NCBI GenBank assembly: GCA_023935145.1
Contig: CM043698.1
Location: forward strand, 59,868,001 to 59,932,000
Length of the DNA stretch: 64,000 bases
Source: Bretschneidera sinensis
Lineage: Eukaryota > Streptophyta > Magnoliopsida > Brassicales > Akaniaceae
Direction: 5' to 3'
This document shows, in pieces, positions 38,101-46,743 of this stretch (position 1 is its first letter; each line of letters begins with the position of its first letter). The notes beneath the pieces are model-generated. The model did not search any database, was not told where the DNA came from, and was given only the letters and a program-made list of their open reading frames with translations. A program made the position numbers and the translations under genes.

Positions 38101-38629
38101 AAACAGTTAGGTCACCATGTCGGTACCACCTAACGAGACAAGATCCAAGAACACCGGATCAACAAGACTTTTACTTTTTGTCTTTTTTTTAACTAACTTT
38201 GACTTGAATGAACTGCAATCATTGAGTCGGGAGGAAATAACATTAACACAGGTTGGATCTGGTTAACATCATGTATGGGTCAACAACATCAACATCGGGG
38301 TGAAAAATTCTTCTTCTTCTTGAACTCTTCTTCTTCTTGTTTAACTCTTCTTTTTTTTAACTTATGTTTTTTTAATACTGGTGCTTTTTTTACTACCTTT
38401 TTTTGTCGATTCTTTTTTTTGACAACTTTTTTTTACTGTCTTTTTTTCACTCTTTTTTTTCGTACGAATATATTTATCAAACTTTCTCATCTATTTGTGA
38501 ACAGTACTCGAAAATAGTGCGTGAACTGTACCCGTAAACAGATCCATAGTTTTTTTTAAAACAGCTCCAGGGTCGTACTGGAAAAATTGTCGGAAAAAAA
38601 AAAACAGAACAAAAACTAAAAAGATTCTA

Positions 38630-38673
<44 letters not shown>

Positions 38674-41600
38674 GATGTTTATCTCATATCACCAAGGATC
38701 GGGCCCTAATACCATGTTGAAATTAAGAATTGAAAAGAAATTTTGTATTATTAATTGATTGATCTGAATATAATTCAACAGTCCTATATATAGACTTATG
38801 AATATCAAATCTAATAGGACTAGGAGACATCAACTAAATAAGATAGATATACTCTCAACAATAGGATTTCTAGGTTAATTCAGAAAACTGCAGGTCTGAA
38901 AATTCTAAATAAAGTGACAGCAATTTCAATAATATGATAGGATTCCACATAAATCCATGAACAACTCTATGTACCTTATCTACCAAATCTGATAATTACA
39001 AAATTCCCTCAACTCCTAAAACCAAAGAAAACTAGATTAGAATATAATTGGTATGTATTTAAAGCAAATAAAGCCAACTAAATTAAGATTTTAGAGGATC
39101 CTGATTGACCATATATTAAATCCAGACCCTAATCGAAATCCTTGATAGTTGAACTTGCTTTTATAAGAGCTTTTTGTATCCTATGTCACAAACTCTACTT
39201 TCTCGTAAGAACATCACCAAAATCCACAATATGAACCCAAACAAAGCAAACTGATATAATAATGGTATTAGCTATTTACCGTCTTTGGCTCACAAACCTA
39301 ATACTAGAATAAGGAGAAAGAAAATGCAAAACTATTGGGTTCCTCCCTAGCTTTTATTATTTTGCTAAAAAAAATAGGATTATAGTAGTGCCTCTACTTA
39401 TTTGACAAGAGTTCATGGCTATAGTCTACTTTTTTACTTGATAGCCCAAACTTATGTGACAGAATAAATTCTTATCTATCTGTTGCGACTCAAGGACTCC
39501 TTTTCCTTCCCCTTCTTCAAACTATGAGCGATCTCTGATTAATAATAGAAAACGGTCTCCATGGTTCGGGCTAAAGAAGCGATGCCACTTAATTTTATCA
39601 ACCGGCTACAATCTTTTATTTGCCTGAGAAGATCTACTAAAAACAGGACATAAACGTTATCAGTATCATTTTCAATGAAAGTGATCCTTTTTTTGGGTTG
39701 GGGGGAGGCGTGGGAACTCGATGAAATCCCCATCCTCACCCCTCTTGGAGATTCAGGTCCAATTCCTATCCCACTTTCCCATATCTTATATGACAGGTAT
39801 AAGATCCTGATATCTGTGAGATCACGGGAAGAAACAACTGTTTTGTTTAGCAGTTGGAAGGAGTAGAGACTAGACAAAGATTGAAAGCTTTTCATCATAA
39901 ATATATATCAATGGTATTATTGAAAATATGTAATATAATAAAGAGTAATGCTTGCTAGTCCGAGATACAGATTAAACCAAGAGCGAGAATTCAGACCACT
40001 AGTCTTGTCTTCAAGCAGAAGGCGCAAGGAAGAAGCGACTTCACCATCACGAAACTGAAACCAGTCAAAAACCAACTTTTGCCTTTCCCTATGGTCAAGC
40101 TGTTTCACTCCTTAAGTTCCAATCTCATAGGAGTGGTGCTCCATAGCCCTCAACTCTCTATATTAGGCTGTAGGCCGGAGTGTATCGGGCAGATTTGACT
40201 ATAAATAGGGGGCACAAGAGGATGAATTGACAAAAAGAGCTAGTGTTGGTGCCGTTCCCATTGTACCTATTTTGACCTTTTTCCCATTGGAAGCACTGCT
40301 GGAAGAATCTCGTAGCTGGAGAGAAAGATTCGGCTTTTTCCGCAATCCAGTTAAGTAGCTACATGTTTCTGACCTTAAGAAATAAGCTCAATTCTCTATA
40401 GACGGGGATAGAATTCGTCCCTGTTTTCCAGCCTACCAAAACCTCGTACCAGTGTTGACTATAACATTGATGACTCTGTTGCTTTGGTTCCTCTAAATGG
40501 GGCTGTTGCTTCTGTTGAAAAATGTGCCTTTTCTCGGTTTGGGAAGTGGCCTATAAAGGGTTTAAATTTTACTCTTGGTAAAGTCAACAATCTAAATGTC
40601 ATTAATGGAGATATATTCATTCCCAAGGACTGTTTCTCCGGTTTCAGAGATGACTTTTTGGTTTTGGGAAGCTCTATAAGCAACAAGCAGAATCTGCTGG
40701 CGAACCAGGTTTTCTCTCAAGAGGTCTGTAATGTTCAGTTGGAAAAAAATTCCATATTACCTGTGGTTGCAAATAACTTTGATAAGGTGCAAGTGGAAGA
40801 TTTGTATGCTAGTTGTGATCAGAACGGTCTTGAGAAGCGATGTGATTCTGATGTTCGTCAATCGGGTTTGAATTGGAAAAAGAATGTTGTTGCGGCGCAT
40901 GGTGTTTCTTACTCATTGGGTGATGGAAAGAAGTTTTACTCCCTATGGAGATTAAGTTTTTATAGTCAGAAACATAATAAGAGGAAAGGTATTCACAAAG
41001 GAAGCGTGTTGTTCTCCGGGAGTTCGTGTGTTGATCTTTAAAAAAAAGAAGAGGAAGAGGAAAAAGATCTTAAAGACAGGTGAGATTGCTGATGTTAGTG
41101 TTTTTTTGTAAGTAAAAAAATGAATAAAAAAGGCACCGAAGGGGTGCAAGTGTGCAACCCATTTACAAAAACTATTTGCACTATAGTAGATCAACAAAAT
41201 CTCAAATGTTGTCTTCGTTAATAGAAAAATTATCTTTGAATCAAAAACTAAGGGTGTTGAATCATCTATCTCTAATCAATTCTAAAGACCTCTCCTCACC
41301 ATCAAAAGCCATTCTATTCTTCTCATTCCACACTAACCAACAAATAGAGAGAGGAATCGAAGAGTGTGCCTTCTTCAATTCCTTAGAAGCACAAAACCCA
41401 CTCCAAGCCCATATTCATCTTTCACGTAACTGGCCATCACCAAAGAAACATACAACGCACTTCATCTATCTCGGATAGTGATTTTCGTAATCGAAACAGG
41501 ATTTATTGGGAAGAAGCTATGCAGACTTGGGAAGTGGGAAGTGGGAAGAGTTTGGGATTATTTTATGATGGTCCTGACAAGGATTTGATTAATCGTCTAG

Positions 41601-44399
41601 CAGATTTGGAGTGCAGAGATTCTGAAGAATTTGACTCCTTTTTGAAATAGTAGCTGTTGTTGCAAAGAGTTTTGCCAGTGAAAGGATTTTTTTTGTTGAT
41701 AAAAGGACAGGAAGTTTTATTTGGTAGCGTATGTGGAGTTTCATATCTGGTTTAGAATTAGCTGAAGGCTTGATGGTTTGAGGGAGTTTGGCAGCAGATT
41801 GTTATCGGTCTTTTGGTTGCGTTGACATGATCGGTTTTTTGGTTTCTGCTGTGGTTATGCACTCTGGATCTTCTTTTGCTGTTTTTGTTGTGGTTGTTGA
41901 GTTGTTCTTTGATTTGGAAGTAGTCTGTAGGTGATGTTTTTTCTTGTTGTTTGGCTTCGGATTTGTCCTTCTAAGCTTCTTGCATATTGTGGATGCTCAT
42001 TAATAATGTTTTCTATTTTTGCCTTTCAAAAAAAAAACTGAATGAACAAAAAATATTTCATGTAGCCAGCAGCATTTTGCTGAAATAAAGTTCTTTTTGG
42101 TTGTGAGTACGTGATTTATGCTTGCACGTTTATTCATATATATGCATCTATTTATCTTTGTGCTATGCAAATGGGTATGCATGTGTTTGGATATTCCTAT
42201 GCGTGTGTCATCTGTCTGTGCTTCTGTGGGTGGGTCGGTGGTTGATGGTGTGTCACTGTGTGTGTATCAAAAGAAAGGTAGGTTATACATTTTAATTGAT
42301 GCAACAGAGGACATAGTTCCAACCTGAAGCCTGAGAATCCCATTACAAAGTCAATGTGGAACTTGTGGATGAACATTTACATTTTTCTTACAGAGTTCAT
42401 GGACAAAAAGAGCAGTAGAAGTTGACAGCCCCCTACGGACGTCACCATGGAACCAGTTAGCTGGTCCACCTGATAGCACTTGTGCCCAGGTCATTCATTC
42501 AAGGGCTGAAGCATTTGGCAACAACTGGGTGCCTGTGACTGCAACTAAGGAGTACAAAGGGCAGAATGATGAAATTGGTATGCATGGATCAGTTTGTAAC
42601 TGGACTTCTCTGATAAATCTGACTGTTTTCTCCTCTTTCTCTTTAGTTAAGTTAATGCTGCATTTCAATTTTTAGACAATGTTGTGATGGGCAAAGAGTT
42701 GAAAATAGGAGTACCCGGAATTCCCAATTTGCAACTTGAAGACCCAAGTGAAAAGGTACTGTCCAACAGAGGAGGCGTTAACAAAGACAAATTATCTGAA
42801 TTCAACTCTCAGAGAGATGATGAGAAACTGGAGAAAGGACTACTGGAACTCAACAGTGAGAAACCCAAAGGATATTCAAGTAACCAAGCTGCTGAGAAAA
42901 AAATTGTAATCTTTAACATCCCAAATGGTCTATCTGAGGTCTCTAACATGAAAGAGAAGACCAACTACGAGACCAAAGAAATACCTTCCCTTGAGCTCAG
43001 TTTGAAGAGGCTGAGAGATGTTGAAGATACTGGGACAAGTACCCATAAACGAAGTATTTTGAGACATTCAGAACTCTCAGCCTTCTCAAGGTATTAATAA
43101 ACTTTGGACTCTCATTCAACTTGCAACCCCAAATTGGCTGTCTAACGTTTTCGTTTCCATGCAGGTATAATTCTGCTTCAACTGCTAATCAGGCTCCAAT
43201 AGGTAACGTGGGTAGCTGTTCTCCACTTGATAATAGCTCAGAGGCTGCAACAAACCGAAATCTTCAATCAAACTCAGCTAGCACTCCTCCAGATCAGCAT
43301 TCCAATGGCAGTAGCAACAACACTGACATGGGGTCTACCACTAATAATGCTTTCACCAAACCAGTGGTATTGAGTGACAATCTAGCTCCTAAATCTACAG
43401 TCAAATGTCTCCATCCCTCTTCTGCCTTCCAGCCGGTGCAAAATGGCCATCGCTCTCCCCCTCCGCCTGTAATACAAGGTAAGGCTGATGCTGCAATAGC
43501 TAACTCAATGTCGGTTCAAGAGAGGTGTGGGGACAGGCAGATCCAAGTGCAGCACCACCATCACCATTACCACCACTACCACCACCATGTTCATAACATG
43601 CCCCAGGAGCAGCAGCTAGCCAGCGATGATGATGACATGAATTTAAAAAGCATGGTGACAGCAACACCCCATTGTGTGTCATCTAATGTGTTGGGTGCAC
43701 CCATTGAAGGCAGTGCTGGTAATCACAGTTTGAATGGAAGTGCCTCAGGAAGTAACCATGGGAGCAGTACTGCGTTAAATACCGGAGGAAAAAACATGGA
43801 AAGTGATTATAGGATAGGTGGCGAAAGTGGAGCCGGTGCTGGATTTGGATTCCCAGACAGGAGTGGAGTAGATCAGAATCGTTTTGCACACAGAGAAGCT
43901 GCTTTGAACAAGTTCCGCCAGAAGAGGAAAGAAAGATGCTTTGAGAAGAAGGTAACTGTAATTGCATCTTAACATTGAGATATTTGCAGCAACAAAATTC
44001 ATTGGATTTTGTCTCGGCCTCTCAGTGGCAAATTTCCTGTGGTGTCACAAATCATAATCCTACTTGGAAACTACTTTGACACGATGAAAATCTTCTTGCT
44101 AGATTTGCCGATACATGCTGACACCTAATGATAACATCGATCATAGACTTTTCGGAAGGAATTTCCTTTAGTTTCAGTTCCGCAAATACCACATTTAGCT
44201 ATCATGCATAATCGTTACAACACTTTCACAAACACCACGAGCAAAGTCACCAAATAAATTTTGTATGCTCCATGATTGATTATAATTTTATTCCTAACAT
44301 TGTTGTTTTCAGGTACGATACCAGAGTAGGAAGAAACTGGCAGAACAAAGACCACGTGTTCGAGGACAATTTGTGCGACAGGTGGTGCACGAAAAATAG
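22797..44399 (+). CDS. PRR7: Pseudo-response regulator, PRR7/PRR37 class (circadian clock repressor)
   Basis: Eight coding exons join in phase: 22797-23163, 32438-32599, 32713-32846, 33106-33267, 42394-42577, 42676-43090, 43165-43951, 44313-44399. Total 2298 nt, 765 residues. The pseudo-receiver domain spans about residues 97-215; the acidic pair is at 105-106, the usual phospho-acceptor Asp is Glu at 149 (LTEVVMP), and the Lys is at 201 (LKPIRK). This is the defining change of PRR proteins. An EAR-type LELSLKRL motif (442-449) fits Topless-family co-repressor recruitment. A His-rich tract ([12 protein letters not shown]) follows, and a C-terminal CCT domain (about 716-760: [43 protein letters not shown]) binds DNA. 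Known role: nuclear repressor of CCA1/LHY-type genes. ATG 22797 was chosen because it begins [10 protein letters not shown] after in-frame leader; ATG 22812 is an alternative. Every exon is intact despite 9-kb introns 1 and 4. Confidence 0.93.
23820..25865. mobile_element. Candidate TIR element in PRR intron 1, host for a nested copia piece
   Basis: The left edge (GTTTGCAAAAGCGCAGTTGAGGTG) and the reverse complement of the right edge (GTGTTTTTAAAGACGGAGGC, then AAGGTGAGGTG) are similar. The family has AAGGCG-rich ends, and a related pair of ends occurs at 56464 and 58500. It has no transposase. Boundaries are approximate. Confidence 0.4.
24274..25090 (-). mobile_element. Deleted copia-type element: two LTR copies around a PBS remnant
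   Basis: Two direct copies, about 24275-24597 and 24639-25089, share TGTAGGACA, GATCAAAGAGAAGAAT, AATAGGTGGAAGAG and later blocks. Between them, on the minus strand, stands TGGTATCAAAGCC, a typical initiator-tRNA-Met primer binding site. Almost the whole internal region and the inner end of the first copy are gone. The word TAAATG lies on both sides (24268-24273 and 25091-25096) and may be the target duplication. It is antisense to the PRR gene. Confidence 0.65.
26431..26840 (+). repeat. 204-bp tandem duplication
   Basis: Copy one is 26431-26634 and copy two 26635-26840. They agree closely, differing by scattered substitutions and one or two single-base length changes in A-runs. Both contain AAAAGCTTAAGATGATGGG, a word pattern also present near 31684. 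Confidence 0.9.
27116..28150. mobile_element. Inverted-repeat (MITE-like) element in PRR intron 1
   Basis: The left end GTTTGGTTCGCAGTATTGG followed by AAATTCC matches the reverse complement of a right-end segment near 28035-28060 (GTTTGGTTGTCACTAGGAATT). The interior is AT-rich and non-coding, and GGAATTGGCAATTCC-like words recur. A 94-bp SINE-like insert sits in its left part. The right boundary is uncertain because similar words continue to about 28150. Confidence 0.5.
27240..27333 (-). mobile_element. Short SINE with 20-bp target-site duplication
   Basis: A 94-bp insert is flanked by 20-bp direct repeats at 27220-27239 and 27334-27353 with one mismatch (CATAGTAACC versus CATAGTAGCC). On the minus strand it starts with TTGGCTCAATGGTTAAGGC, a good pol III A-box, has a degenerate B-box-like TGCTCGAGTGG, and ends in an A-rich tail (AATAAAAAAA). 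Head, tail and long target duplication all fit a tRNA-derived SINE. Confidence 0.75.
28445..29467. mobile_element. Mutator-type inverted-repeat element 1 (PRR intron 1)
   Basis: The element has terminal inverted repeats of roughly 190 bp, beginning GGGTTAGTATCACC on the left and GGGTTATTATCACC on the reversed right. The 9-bp flanks TACAATAAA (28436-28444) and TAAAATAAA (29468-29476) match at 8 of 9, as expected for Mutator target duplications. No transposase is present. A short (GA)n tract lies at 29203-29219. Confidence 0.75.
30180..30915 (+). pseudogene. L1-type LINE 3' fragment (zf-RVT region)
   Basis: Peptide blocks such as [35 protein letters not shown] and [19 protein letters not shown] match the zinc-binding C-terminal region found after RT in plant L1 elements. 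It is broken by stops. Downstream are the family's characteristic tail words (GGGTTCGCACCCCCTTGGCGCC and ACTTATAAAAAAA). Sense to the PRR gene. Confidence 0.75.
31313..31333 (+). repeat. Poly-A run of 21
   Basis: An uninterrupted A-run, probably the tail of an old retroposon. No matching head or target duplication was found. Confidence 0.7.
31470..31740. repeat. Pair of ~55-bp direct repeats
   Basis: AAAAGCTTAAGCTRATG and ATATATCAARCTCATATACAC occur together near 31470-31523 and again near 31680-31738. The first part is shared with the tandem duplication at 26.4-26.8 kb. These look like pieces of one dispersed repeat family. Confidence 0.5.
32438..33267 (+). CDS. PRR7: PRR coding exons 2-4 (rest of pseudo-receiver and Ser/Asp-rich linker)
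   Basis: Exons are 32438-32599, 32713-32846 and 33106-33267, with acceptors CTTGGCAG, GCGTGCAG and TTCATCAG and donors GTGAGT, GTGAGT and GTATAG. They encode [16 protein letters not shown] through VIMMSSHDS to KCHS, then SSCSGSESG and an acidic Ser/Asp-rich linker. Small departures from what I recall as usual PRR7 sequence (DYLLKPIRK rather than DFLVKPIRK) are conservative. Confidence 0.9.
34227..34273 (+). mobile_element. Ultra-short L1 insertion (tail only) with 16-bp target duplication
   Basis: GATGGGCTTTGACTAT (34227-34242) and GATGAGCTTTGACTAT (34258-34273) are direct repeats with one mismatch. The 15 bp between them, ACTTATAAAAAAAAT, is the exact tail sequence of the L1 family seen at 30830 and 34868. 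This is best explained as an L1 insertion truncated to almost nothing but its tail. Confidence 0.7.
34584..34896 (+). mobile_element. 5'-truncated L1 insertion with 15-bp target duplication
   Basis: The word GTTCAAAAAGCTTTA stands at 34584-34598 and is perfectly repeated at 34882-34896. Between them 283 bp end with GGGTTGGCATCCCCTTGGTG and ACTTATAAAAAAA, the tail of this L1 family. The short body resembles the end of L1 ORF2 and the 3' UTR. Confidence 0.85.
35275..35330 (+). mobile_element. L1 tail fragment
   Basis: About 56 bp read GGGTTGGCACCCCCTTTGGC then ACTTTTACTTATCAAAAAAG, matching the 3' ends of the L1 copies at 30.9 and 34.9 kb. No clear target duplication is seen. Confidence 0.6.
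35877..36785. mobile_element. Mutator-type inverted-repeat element 2 (PRR intron 4)
   Basis: Related to the element at 28445-29467: the left end GGGATATTATCAC and reversed right end GGGATATTATCAT start inverted repeats of about 200 bp with shared words (CCTTGCGTTTTGCC, GCACCGGTG). Flanking 9-mers ATTTTTTAT and ATTTTTATT match at 7 of 9. The core is non-coding; open frames in it have no recognisable domain. Confidence 0.7.
36723..36737 (+). repeat. Run of 15 G
   Basis: A pure G tract inside the right inverted repeat of the Mutator-type element, where the opposite arm and the sister element have no such run. It could form G-quadruplex structure, or it may be a length-variable sequencing spot. 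Confidence 0.85.
37759..37950 (-). repeat. 3' LTR (in element orientation) of the short copia element
   Basis: 192 bp, TG...CA ends, next to the polypurine tract. It contains about 46 bp that are missing from the other copy. Confidence 0.8.
38715..38860 (-). repeat. 5' LTR (in element orientation) of the short copia element
   Basis: 146 bp, TG...CA ends, next to the primer binding site. It is highly similar to 37759-37950 apart from the internal gap. Confidence 0.8.
39490..40430. other. Segment of different composition, candidate organelle (mitochondrial) insertion
   Basis: Composition changes from AT-rich to roughly balanced and the dinucleotide style changes (GGAGAGAAAGATTCGGC, GTAGGCCGGAGTGTATCGGGC), which reminds me of plant mitochondrial intergenic DNA. 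No mitochondrial gene could be named, and the open frame at 39539-39898 (minus) is not recognised. This rests on style only. Confidence 0.3.
40440..42035 (+). pseudogene. L1-type LINE ORF1 fragment with A-tail
   Basis: An open frame runs from about 40455 to 41041 ([30 protein letters not shown]) and resumes after an antisense insertion with [14 protein letters not shown] and [11 protein letters not shown], ending at a stop near 41650. The layout resembles the C-terminal part of plant L1 ORF1. The segment ends in an A-run at about 42028-42037. RT/ORF2 is absent, so it may be an internally deleted copy. Assignment is by general resemblance. Confidence 0.5.
41100..41480 (-). mobile_element. Antisense L1 3' fragment nested in the LINE ORF1 fragment
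   Basis: In plus orientation it opens with TTTTTTTGTAAGTAAAAAAA and GGCACCGAAGGGGTGCAA, the reverse of this L1 family's tail. The remainder matches, on the minus strand, the L1 end seen at 57.1-57.3 kb (AATCATCTATCTCTAAT). The word TAGTG flanks both sides, and the ORF1 reading frame continues across if the insert is removed. Confidence 0.65.
42394..44399 (+). CDS. PRR7: PRR coding exons 5-8 (EAR motif, His-rich tract, CCT domain)
   Basis: Exons are 42394-42577 (starts [13 protein letters not shown]), 42676-43090, 43165-43951 and 44313-44399. Phases are consistent (1, 2, 0). The CCT domain is split between the last two exons after CFEKK, as is common for this family. The stop TAG is at 44397-44399. 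Confidence 0.9.
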
Positions 44400-46142
44400 G
44401 AACAAGGACAAACATATCTAGTCTGACCAACTCCCTGATAGTGCGTGTGGACTCTTGTACTTGACATTGGCTCTAGCTGTGTATATTGTTGGGAGGATTC
44501 AACAATCCGTGATGTGTGCATGTAGTGATAAAGTTACAGAACCATTATGATCAAAGACCGAATTCATTATGGTTAAGGACTCCACCTTGAACTATATTTT
44601 ATAATCGTGGACTTGCATGTGGCTGCTGCTGCTACTAAACAGAAGGCATAACCCTTGGAAGGGGTAGCCTTCTCTAATAGAACTCTGAAATCTGGTATGC
44701 TTCCATTTTCTAATACTTTCTTACGTAGATGATTCAAAGACCTTTCTTATGATATTGCCTTCTCATTTAGTTTCTAAAGTGATTTCTGTTTTGATTTATC
44801 TTTATCTTGGTTGAGTAGCTAACATCCAGGTTACTGTGAACGACAAATTTCATGTGAAATAGGTAAAGAACGATTTAGCCGACTTTTAGATAAAGCTGTT
44901 TACATATGGATCAAGTGCTTGTGTTCAATCACACATGAGATCACAAATAAGCACTTGATCTAGCTTTACTACATGTTGAGTAAAACATGATTGAGACGAG
45001 GACTAACTACTGGATTTATCAATAGGTCTCCAGATAGGAAAGATGATGAAGATGCAGATTAGTATTTTAGTGAGGTATGCTTTTGAGGATTTTCTTCTTT
45101 TTCAAACAACAAAAAAGAATTTATTTACATAGTGAAATTAGTCTACATGACCTGAAGTGTAAATTGAAGAGGTTTGAGGGTAGCTCCATGCCTCCATCCA
45201 GCAAGCCAGGCTTGCCTCCTTTAAGCAGTATAACACCATAACAATTAACAATGACATGCTAACAACATCATTGCCCATTGGTTATGTAAAGAAAGTTACA
45301 TATTCAAACTGGCATGAGAGAGAGAGAGAGGCTAACCGTTAATTATGAGGACACTCAAAATCATATCACTGTCCCGCTGCTCCAGGATAAGGATAGCAAT
45401 ACAATTAATTGAATTTCCAATGGCCTATTGGCCTGGTAGTTACTTGATGACGCGAGTTATTTGCTTATTTATATGCGAAGCAGTTCGCCACTTGTAAGGG
45501 AATGGGATCTGGGACACTTACAGGCTGCAAAGGGAAAACTAATCTAAGCCACACGAAGTTAAAAACTGACCTGACATCACTTTTATTAGTTGGCAGAGGA
45601 TATTGGTTTTCTGAGTGAAGGAAAAAGACGACCTGGCATGACCTTTATGACGTGGCATAATATAACAGGCTTCTTGCCATGAACCTTTCTCCAATGAGGG
45701 ATAAACTTTTCATTAATTAGATAATTGGCTCCCCTCCTCCCCTGCATTATCCGAAGACTGTCGACATCACATTTTTTTGAACCGCTGTAGACATCACAAT
45801 TGTAAAGAGTCACGAGTGTTTTAAAAGGTAAAAGTACTGAGTGAGACTTTTTTTTCCGTGAAGCGAGACAAAAACCCAGAAACGTTGGGTATTTATTTTT
45901 TACTTTTTAAAAATAATTAGTATAATGTTTCTAGACGAAAAAAGCATACGCTTTAAAGGTATTAATCTTTTAGAAATTCTAATGAGACGTGCATCTTAAA
46001 TCTAAAGCGTATATCCAAAGTTTGAGGCAAACATATCAACAAAAAAGACACGTTTTTTGACCTTTTTTTTAACACCCAAGGGTGTTTAAGGACTGCCTCT
46101 TCCCAGAGAACACCCCGAGATGCTAAGTTTTTAAAAACATTT
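44400..46142. other. PRR 3' UTR and downstream DNA
   Basis: The 3' UTR probably extends several hundred bases. A 12-bp perfect inverted repeat, GATCAAGTGCTT, lies at 44909-44920 and 44949-44960. A short (GA)n tract sits near 45317-45331. No further gene is recognisable before the LTR element. Confidence 0.5.
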
Positions 46143-46667
46143 TGATGTAGCCCACAACACTCTGGTCCAATAAGAAACCCACACGTACACTCTGGTGTCA
46201 CCTATAGGACAATGACATGTATCAAGCTTCCTCAGCATTGTAAGACACACGTGGAGCAAGCAAGGAATGCCACTGCCACGTTAAAGCGTGATTAGCGGAC
46301 TTAACTCCCTCTGAAACACGCGACTACCCTGACACACTGAGCACCCTAATCACACTATTAAGACTTACCTCTGAATCCCAGGATCACAGGGACAGACCCA
46401 TGCCTTCCCCACATGGGTGACCTCCCCTCAGGAGCTATAAATATCTCAAGGTAAGCGAGTCTAAACCAAGACTTAAGATTTACCCACAATTAGTATCAAT
46501 TTGCTTTAAAGTTAACCCTAGGCCTCGTCCTAACTAGAGCGTCGAAGCGCCCTCGGAGGTCTCCCCCTCCCCTCCTTCCGAGGGTCTTTTAGTTCACCTC
46601 TGTTACTTGTGCAAAACCACATTAGCATCGAGGCCACGTCAGCATTAACACTTTTGCGACATCAACA
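46143..46667 (+). repeat. 5' LTR of the gypsy element
   Basis: 525 bp, begins TGATGTAGCCCAC and ends GACATCAACA. It contains a TATA-like GCTATAAATATCTC at about 46434 and GC-rich CCTCCCCTCCTTCC near 46570. Confidence 0.9.
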
Positions 46668-46688
46668 GATTGGCGTCGTCCGTGGGAA
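46668..46688 (+). other. Primer binding site of the gypsy element
   Basis: ATTGGCGTCGTCCGTGGGAA directly follows the LTR. This is the usual position and resembles the TGGCGCCGTCTGTGGG-type sites of related plant gypsy elements. Confidence 0.65.
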
Positions 46689-46743
46689 ACCACAATCTCG
46701 CTATAGCAAAAGCGAAGAAGTATAAAAGAACTCATCTGTTGCG

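Larger units (their letters stand above)
37759..38860 (-). mobile_element. Complete short copia-type (TRIM/LARD-like) element with perfect 5-bp TSD
   Basis: A 1102-bp element is flanked on both sides by ATAGG (37754-37758 and 38861-38865). Its direct terminal repeats are 37759-37950 (192 bp) and 38715-38860 (146 bp, shorter by an internal deletion); each begins TGTTGAAATT and ends CTCTCAACA in plus orientation. On the minus strand TGGTATTAGGGCCCGATCC adjoins the 38715 repeat as primer binding site, and CCACCTTGAGGGAAAA adjoins the 37950 end as polypurine tract. The ~764-bp interior has no protein homology, only T-rich low complexity and a (TA)n tract near 38633-38669. It lies antisense in PRR intron 4. 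Confidence 0.85.

Noticed and set aside
38275..38517. 80-codon Phe/Leu-rich open frame
   Set aside because: Made of poly-T runs inside the non-coding interior of the short copia element.
43500..44002. Minus-strand frames opposite PRR exon 7
   Set aside because: Shadows of the real coding exon; composition mirrors its Ser/Gly/His-rich sense strand.
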